DNA of 48,714 nt from Bacteroidales bacterium (GTDB lineage Bacteria; Bacteroidota; Bacteroidia; Bacteroidales; UBA12077), in the NCBI GenBank assembly GCA_013138975.1, contig WTBR01000182.1:1-48714 (forward strand), given 5' to 3'. The first letter of the stretch is position 1, and every line of letters starts with the position of its first letter. The position numbers and the translations under genes are program-made. The notes below the pieces were generated by a model that saw only the letters and a program-made list of their open reading frames with translations, had not been told where the DNA came from and made no database searches. This document shows positions 43,694 to 48,714 of this stretch, one piece after another.

Positions 43694-45235
43694 TTATTTT
43701 ATGTGGTTAAGTTTGTTTTTTATTAAATACTGTTTAATATTCTCAATATGATTATATAATGGAACATCATGTACAATTTTAGGAACAATAGCTCTCATCT
43801 CTTTATATACTCTTTTTCCTGTATCGGATAAACTTTCTTGAAATTCCATAAAGTCAATTACTTGTAATAAACTCATGAATTTAATTGCCAAAACTTCAAA
43901 TGAGTTTTCAATTACTTTTTTGGTAATTAAAGCTGAATTTGTACCCATACTTACAATATCTTGATTGTCCCCATTATTTGGAATACTATGAACATACATA
44001 GGGTTGGATAATGTTTGGTTCTCTGCTGTTGTAGATGTAGCTGTAAATTGAGCTGCTTGTAAACCTAAATCTAATCCAATAACTCCAAGATTTGCAAATG
44101 GAGGGAATTTCTCGTTAATTTTGTTGTTGTACAAATAATTTATTTGTCTTTCAATCAACATGGTAAGTTTAGTTGTAACAATTTTTAACTTATCCATTTC
44201 TAACGAAACGTAATCACCGTGGAAATTTCCACCATGCAATACATCTTCATTTTCTTGATCTATGATAGGGTTATCGTTAACCGAATTAACTTCGTTAATA
44301 ATAACTTTTTCAACATTTTGTATTGTTTCGTAAATAGGACCTAAAACTTGAGGTACACAACGTAAAGAATAATATTCTTGTACTTTTACTTTAATAACAC
44401 CTACATCATGATTGTTATTGAAGAATAGGTCTGATCTTTTCTTTATTAATTTACTTGAATTAACAATTTTCCTCATTTCTGCTGCAATAAAGTTTTGACC
44501 TTCGTGCAGTTTTACTTTGTTTAGTTCCTCCGAGAAATGGTCGTCAGCTGACTCAACAACTTCGTTAATTAAACTTGAAGAAATTAATGACCAATTTAAT
44601 AAGTTTTTAGCATGAATTAGATTAATTATACCAATTCCAGTCATACATGAGGTGCCATTTATTAATGCTAAACCTTCACGCAAATATACTTTTAAAGGAG
44701 TAAGGTTATTTGCTTCAAAAACTTCAAGAGCGGGTCTGAATTCACCATCGAAAAAGATCTCACCTTCACCGATAAGATTTAGTGCTACATGAGCTAATTG
44801 TACAAGATCTCCGCTAGCACCAACTCCACCATGTTCAAATACTTTTGGATAGATATCTCTATTGATAAATTCTTTTAATAGAAAAATAGCGTCTTGGTGA
44901 ACACCCGAAAACCCTTTCATGAAAGTGTTTAGTCTTCCTATCATTAATGCCTTTACATATATATTAGGAAGAGTGTTTCCACTTCCTGCAGCATGGCTTC
45001 TAATTAAATTATATTGCAACTTATTTTGATCTTTATCGCTAATCTTATATTGAGCCATTGGACCAAAGCAAGTATTGATACCATAAATAACTTTATTTTT
45101 AGAAAATTCGTCTAGAAAATTAAAATTAGCTTGTACTTTTTTAATTGCTTTTGTATCTAAATCAATTTTTTCTCCTTCGAAAAGGATTTTATTAAAATCA
45201 TTAAGATTCAGATTTTCTCCCCCAATAATTATCAT
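43694..45235 (-). CDS. Tyrosine ammonia-lyase (aromatic amino-acid lyase, MIO enzyme)
   Basis: The 513-residue protein carries the MIO-forming triad A140-S141-G142 in GGVGASGDLVQLAHVAL and the catalytic Tyr of YGINT (Y51). Its sequence is strikingly like the Flavobacterium johnsoniae tyrosine ammonia-lyase as I remember it, including the LQYNLIRSH segment that contacts the substrate ring and NGNFHGDY-type residues (GGNFHGDYVSLEMDKL). It should convert L-tyrosine to 4-coumarate, the starter of flexirubins and 4-hydroxyphenyl polyenes. It is the first gene of the minus-strand operon. A histidine or phenylalanine specificity cannot be fully excluded without assay. Confidence 0.88.
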   Translation of the reverse strand: MIIIGGENLNLNDFNKILFEGEKIDLDTKAIKKVQANFNFLDEFSKNKVIYGINTCFGPMAQYKISDKDQNKLQYNLIRSHAAGSGNTLPNIYVKALMIGRLNTFMKGFSGVHQDAIFLLKEFINRDIYPKVFEHGGVGASGDLVQLAHVALNLIGEGEIFFDGEFRPALEVFEANNLTPLKVYLREGLALINGTSCMTGIGIINLIHAKNLLNWSLISSSLINEVVESADDHFSEELNKVKLHEGQNFIAAEMRKIVNSSKLIKKRSDLFFNNNHDVGVIKVKVQEYYSLRCVPQVLGPIYETIQNVEKVIINEVNSVNDNPIIDQENEDVLHGGNFHGDYVSLEMDKLKIVTTKLTMLIERQINYLYNNKINEKFPPFANLGVIGLDLGLQAAQFTATSTTAENQTLSNPMYVHSIPNNGDNQDIVSMGTNSALITKKVIENSFEVLAIKFMSLLQVIDFMEFQESLSDTGKRVYKEMRAIVPKIVHDVPLYNHIENIKQYLIKNKLNHIK

Positions 45236-45572
45236 CTCTGTTGTATAATATTAAATGTGTTTAATCTATAAGCTATTTTTTAAGTATGCAAATTTAATAA
45301 ATACTTTGAAAAATCCTTAAATTCTAAAACGTTTTAATAAATAATTAATTTTTATATTTTATTTGGTTTTATTTATTGAAATGCAGATGTTTAACAAATT
45401 AATAACAAGTATTGACAAGTACATAATTTTTTATTGAGTTTGTAATTTGTTTTAAAATATTAATTTTGGCACTAATTTAATTTGAATTATTTTAGTGAAC
45501 TGAATTTTAATATTCATAATTCAGAAAATTAAGAAATCTTAACGCTTAAATAATTTTTGAAAAATCTATTGT
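45236..45572. promoter_or_regulatory. Divergent promoter region of the pigment locus
   Basis: On the minus strand TAAATTTG at 45289-45296 matches the Bacteroidota -7 box TAnnTTTG and lies about 54 bases upstream of the TAL start; a matching -33 box is not clear. On the plus strand TTTG at 45439-45442 and TAATTTTG at 45461-45468, spaced by 18 bases, match both boxes for the operon starting at 45573. No other gene lies in this gap. Confidence 0.55.
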
Positions 45573-46073
45573 ATGAAAGAAAAAGATGCTTACATAGAAT
45601 ATGAACCGCAGCAGCTCATAATGTATGTTGAAAAAGAAGACGGCACATTTGGTCCTATTCAAACGGGTTCATTTATCTCAAAAAATTACTTAGATGATTT
45701 CTGGGAGAAAATGCTTAAGCTTAGAAAATCCTTACTTGAAAAATTGAAAAATAACGAAATAACTTCTGTTTATTTTTATAAAATTATTCATGATTTTAAT
45801 GATGTTGAATTAGCTCGTAGAGCGGGAATTCCTGTGTATAAAGTAAAAAAGCACCAAAAAGTAAAATCCTTTAAAAATATAAGATTGTCTGATTTGCAAA
45901 AATATGCTTATGCATTTGACGTTCCTGTTTCTAACTTATTTCAAGCGGTAGTTGTTGAAGATAACGAAAATAGGGCTGAGACTGAATTGGATAAACAACC
46001 AATAATTGTTAAGCAAATTAAAACAGATAATCCAAATTTGGTAATTACAAAAATAGAAGTAAATAAAAAATGA
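45573..46073 (+). CDS. Small protein with HTH-like C-terminus (copy 2)
   Basis: The 166-residue protein is the paralog of the one at 38187-38591. The two align over most of their length: GxxxxKNYLDDFWEKM against WEPKNIVNELAWDDI, and VELARRAGIPVYKVKKHQKVKSF against SLLANYVELPKWKVKKHLKP. The helix-turn-helix-like segment covers about residues 85-130; an extra tail of about 35 residues follows. Its stop overlaps the next start by 4 bases (ATGA), so translation is coupled to the BtrH-like enzyme. A regulatory or chaperone-like role are both open. Confidence 0.7.
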   Translation: MKEKDAYIEYEPQQLIMYVEKEDGTFGPIQTGSFISKNYLDDFWEKMLKLRKSLLEKLKNNEITSVYFYKIIHDFNDVELARRAGIPVYKVKKHQKVKSFKNIRLSDLQKYAYAFDVPVSNLFQAVVVEDNENRAETELDKQPIIVKQIKTDNPNLVITKIEVNKK

Positions 46074-47083
46074 TAATAGAATCTTTTAATCATAAAATGG
46101 CGGCTCATTGCGAGTCTGGGACATTAACTGCATTGATCAAACATAAGGGACTGGAAATTAAAGAACCAATGATTTTTGGTTTAGGAAGCGGTCTGTATTT
46201 TGGATATTTAAGCCGGACTCCGAATTTAAGTTTCCCAATGTTTATTTTAAGAACCAAACCAGGAAAGTTAAGAAAGAAATTAGCTAAGAGAACAGATATA
46301 AAATTTAAAACTCAAAGGTTTAAAGATCAGGAAAAGGCAGAGGTAGAGTTAGATAGGCTAATTGGAGAAGATGTTCCTGTTGCCTGTCAGGTTGATTTTT
46401 ATTATATGGATTATATACCTCAATGGGAGAGGGTTCATGCAAATATTCATTTTATCACAATTGTTGGAAAAGAGGGAGATGAATATATTGTAAGTGATAG
46501 TTATTATCCAAAATTAGCTCGAATTCATAAAGATAATTTACGTAAAGCAAGATTTGCAGGAGGATATCTCGCACCTAAAGGATTTATGTATTATATTGAA
46601 TCTGTTCCGGAAAGTATTGATTATAAAAAATTAATTCCTGTTGCTATTAAGAATACAATAAATAATATGATAGGCGTTCAGCCTCCTTTTATTGGAGTTC
46701 GAGGAATTCGAACTTTTGCAAAAAAACTTCAAGGATGGCCCAATTTAACAAGGGATATTGATCATTTATCGCATGAGGTAATGAAGATTAATGTATTTCT
46801 GGAGGATCAAGGAACCGGAGGCGGTGGTTTTCGCTTTTTATATGCAACATTTCTTCGTCAAGCATCTGAAATTCTTAATAATAAAGACTTAGATGAGATG
46901 TCAAAAAAGATGATGGAAATAGGAGATGGTTGGAGAAATATTTCTTACTTTGCAGCCAAGATTGGAAAGAATAGAGATTTAGGATCGGAAAAACTTCAAG
47001 AACTTGGTCAATTGCTAAATGAAAGAGCCGATGCTGAGGCTAAATTTTATAATGAATTAAAAGTAGTCGTTAATAATATTTAA
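46070..47083 (+). CDS. BtrH-like acyltransferase with Cys-His-Asp residues (copy 2)
   Basis: The 337-residue protein mirrors the one at 37180-38184: AAHCESG (C14), IFGLGSGLYFGYL, NIHFITIVGKEG (H127) and IVSDSY (D143). These suggest a papain-like triad. The C-terminal half shares VRGIRTFAKKLQGWPN and GTGGGGFRFLYATFL with its paralog. By analogy with BtrH it may move an acyl group from a carrier protein to an amine or hydroxyl. A dedicated ACP gene follows 12 bases downstream, which supports this reading. Confidence 0.82.
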   Translation: MIIESFNHKMAAHCESGTLTALIKHKGLEIKEPMIFGLGSGLYFGYLSRTPNLSFPMFILRTKPGKLRKKLAKRTDIKFKTQRFKDQEKAEVELDRLIGEDVPVACQVDFYYMDYIPQWERVHANIHFITIVGKEGDEYIVSDSYYPKLARIHKDNLRKARFAGGYLAPKGFMYYIESVPESIDYKKLIPVAIKNTINNMIGVQPPFIGVRGIRTFAKKLQGWPNLTRDIDHLSHEVMKINVFLEDQGTGGGGFRFLYATFLRQASEILNNKDLDEMSKKMMEIGDGWRNISYFAAKIGKNRDLGSEKLQELGQLLNERADAEAKFYNELKVVVNNI

Positions 47084-47095
47084 TATTTAGATAGA

Positions 47096-47371
47096 ATGGG
47101 AGAAAATATAGGAGTAGACTTGAAAGCGGATATTAAAAAAATGATTATTGAAACATTAAATATGGAAGATGTTAAATCAGAGGATATTGGTGATGATTTA
47201 ATCCTTTTTGGTGGTGAAAATACTTTAGGTTTAGATTCAATAGATGCCATAGAGCTTGTTATGGCTATTCAAAGAGATTATAAAGTACGTCTTGATGATC
47301 AAAATCTTGCTCGTGAAGTTTTAAAAGATGTAAATTCAATTGCTAATTTTATTCAAAGTAAAGCAGAATAA
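47096..47371 (+). CDS. Acyl carrier protein (3)
   Basis: The 91-residue acidic protein has the phosphopantetheine site LGLDSIDAIELVM with S48, preceded by the ACP-1-like LFGGENT. It sits between the BtrH-like gene and the sulfotransferase gene. Being divergent from the main operon, it probably serves the enzymes of this arm, for instance as the acyl donor for the BtrH-like protein. Confidence 0.88.
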   Translation: MGENIGVDLKADIKKMIIETLNMEDVKSEDIGDDLILFGGENTLGLDSIDAIELVMAIQRDYKVRLDDQNLAREVLKDVNSIANFIQSKAE

Positions 47372-47407
47372 AAACTTGCAGATTATTATTCCAATTAAAT
47401 TTAGAAT

Positions 47408-48496
47408 ATGAAGAGTGCTTACCTATTAGCAGGGATGAGGCTATCCAGGTTCATAAAAATTATTATGAAAAATGGAATGTCTTTATATCCCAAATATTTA
47501 GTGAGATTCTTATTTCTTTTTCAGAATGGAATGTGGGCTTCAATTTTTCATAGAAAAGAGAAATCAATTTATGGAGATCGTATTAAAGAGCATAAATTAC
47601 CTGACGATCCTATAATAATAATCGGTCATTGGAGAACCGGGAGTACTTTTTTGCATCAATTATTAGCCTTAGATCCTAATCTCGTTACTTCAAATGTTTT
47701 TCAGGGTTCAATTCCTGATAGTTTTTTAACTTCAAGGAAGTCTTATGAACCTATTATGGGTCGAGCTCTTAGAGGTACTCGGCCAATGGATCAAGTAAAG
47801 CTTAGTATGGATGAGCCTTTGGAGGATGAATATGCACTTTTTCGTTTGTCCAGTTATTCACCACTTGAACGGGTGATTTTTCCAAAATCAAGAGAATATT
47901 TTTTAAATCATTTTCCTGAATTTTTGCCAACGAATGAAAAGCTCATAAAGTGGAAAGAAGCTGTTAATTATTTTTATAAGAAATTAACACTGGAAAATAA
48001 TAAGACAATTCTGATTAAAAATCCATTTCATTCTTTTCGGATAAAGGTTTTAACTGAAATTTTCCCAAAGGCAAGATATATTCATATTATTCGGCATCCA
48101 CATAAGGTTGTCCCATCTACTATTCGTATGTGGGATATTGTTGGTAATCAGAATTCTATGAACAATAAATGGACAAAACCAAAAGTAAATGAAGCAAGTG
48201 ATTTGCTATTAAGGATGATGCAAAAAGTTGATACTGATTTAAAGGTATTACCAAAAAATAGATATTTCGAGATTAAGTTTGAGGATTTGGAACAAAATCC
48301 TATTAATGAAATAAAATCGATTTATGAGCATTTGGGCGTTGAATTTTCAGATGAATTTGAGAAACAAATTGGAGAGTTTTTAATTTCGGTAAAGGAATAC
48401 CAAAAAAATAAATACTCAATGCCTGAGGGCGATAGGCTGGAAATCAATAACATCCTAAGTTCATGGATGACAGAGAAGAATTATAGTTTGGATTAG
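47408..48496 (+). CDS. PAPS-dependent sulfotransferase family protein
   Basis: The 362-residue protein has the 5'-phosphosulfate loop GHWRTGSTFLHQLL (73-86) and the 3'-phosphate motif ARYIHIIRHPHKVVPSTIRMW, both needed for PAPS binding. The C-terminal half is helical, ending in a region with FEDLEQNP. Such enzymes sulfate hydroxyl or amino groups on small molecules, lipids or glycans. Within the cluster it suggests a sulfated product or intermediate; alternatively it could act on an unrelated lipid. No PAPS-forming genes are in the window. Confidence 0.83.
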   Translation: MKSAYLLAGMRLSRFIKIIMKNGMSLYPKYLVRFLFLFQNGMWASIFHRKEKSIYGDRIKEHKLPDDPIIIIGHWRTGSTFLHQLLALDPNLVTSNVFQGSIPDSFLTSRKSYEPIMGRALRGTRPMDQVKLSMDEPLEDEYALFRLSSYSPLERVIFPKSREYFLNHFPEFLPTNEKLIKWKEAVNYFYKKLTLENNKTILIKNPFHSFRIKVLTEIFPKARYIHIIRHPHKVVPSTIRMWDIVGNQNSMNNKWTKPKVNEASDLLLRMMQKVDTDLKVLPKNRYFEIKFEDLEQNPINEIKSIYEHLGVEFSDEFEKQIGEFLISVKEYQKNKYSMPEGDRLEINNILSSWMTEKNYSLD

Positions 48497-48548
48497 ATTA
48501 TTTTTTTGATAATTTTATCCGTTTGAAAATAAAGATAATAGAAAATAT

Positions 48549-48714
48549 ATGAAATTTCAGTTAATATTTCCAAAATGGAGAAAACTTGAGGGGCAAACGA
48601 CTTTTAACTTACCACCTCATGGTGCAATAGTTTTTGCAGCTACAATACCTGATGATATTGAGGTTGAATTCATTGATCAAAATCTTGAAGAAGTTAGATA
48701 TGACGATGATGTTG
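48549..48714 (+). CDS. B12-binding-domain radical SAM protein (2), 5' part
   Basis: An ATG 52 bases after the sulfotransferase stop begins a frame open to the window's end (55 codons). The N-terminus, MKFQLIFPKWRKLEGQTTF and then LPPHGAIVFAATIPDD and VEFIDQNLEEVRYDDDV, fits the cobalamin-binding domain of a B12/radical-SAM protein. The radical SAM motif would be further right, outside the window. Together with the one at 39144-40502 this would be the second such enzyme in the locus. Confidence 0.7.
   Translation, partial: MKFQLIFPKWRKLEGQTTFNLPPHGAIVFAATIPDDIEVEFIDQNLEEVRYDDDV

Overview
This AT-rich window comes from a member of the Bacteroidota. The evidence is the candidate promoters of the TAnnTTTG type, a tyrosine ammonia-lyase very like the Flavobacterium enzyme, REP-like palindromes of the cttcgacaagctcag type, and an aryl-polyene/flexirubin-type pigment cluster. 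A marine Marinilabiliales/Marinifilaceae-like genome would fit, but that level of assignment is a guess.

Layout. (1) Positions 1-480 hold debris: the last 30 codons of an ISL3/ISAon1-type transposase, then a decayed 3' fragment of a phenylacetate-CoA-ligase-like gene whose intact relative lies at 9973-11277. (2) Positions 662-9656 form an envelope-stress and polyamine island. It holds two paralogous 131-residue proteins around an XRE/S24-like regulator with a palindromic operator, then PspA, a DUF4178 protein, a Ser/Arg-tailed membrane-anchored protein, a double DUF350 membrane protein, a membrane-anchored spermidine-synthase-like enzyme, a minimal AdoMet decarboxylase, a rhomboid protease and a two-TM K+ channel with an RCK domain. 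(3) Positions 9657-17031 are an accessory stretch. They contain the CoA ligase, a TPR lipoprotein, a ROCO-type GTPase with a GC-rich Ala/Ser/Asp repeat block, a DUF2721 protein and many intergenic repeats, including two copies of a roughly 125-nt element with a conserved core and non-conserved pairing stems. (4) Positions 17032-45235 form one long minus-strand biosynthetic operon of about 26 genes. (5) Positions 45573-48714 hold the divergent arm of the same locus, which runs off the right edge.

How the cluster should work. Tyrosine ammonia-lyase makes 4-coumarate. ACPs, ketosynthases (one paired with a Cys-less chain-length-factor-like partner), a FabG-like reductase and two HotDog dehydratases then extend it into a conjugated aryl polyene. 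A 4HBT thioesterase, a LpxL-like acyltransferase, a trifunctional RND/PlsC/methyltransferase protein, a GT2-DUF2062 protein, LolA- and DUF3261-like envelope proteins and an ABC-2 exporter would esterify and place the product in the outer membrane. Less usual parts are two copies of a gene pair (HTH-like small protein plus BtrH-like Cys-His-Asp acyltransferase), a C45 Ntn-hydrolase, two CrtI-like flavoproteins, a NodB-type deacetylase, two B12/radical-SAM proteins, and a third ACP next to a PAPS sulfotransferase. No aryl-acid ligase adjoins the cluster, and neither DarA nor DarB (the dialkylresorcinol-forming enzymes) is in the window, so whether the end product is a simple aryl polyene or a flexirubin cannot be settled here.
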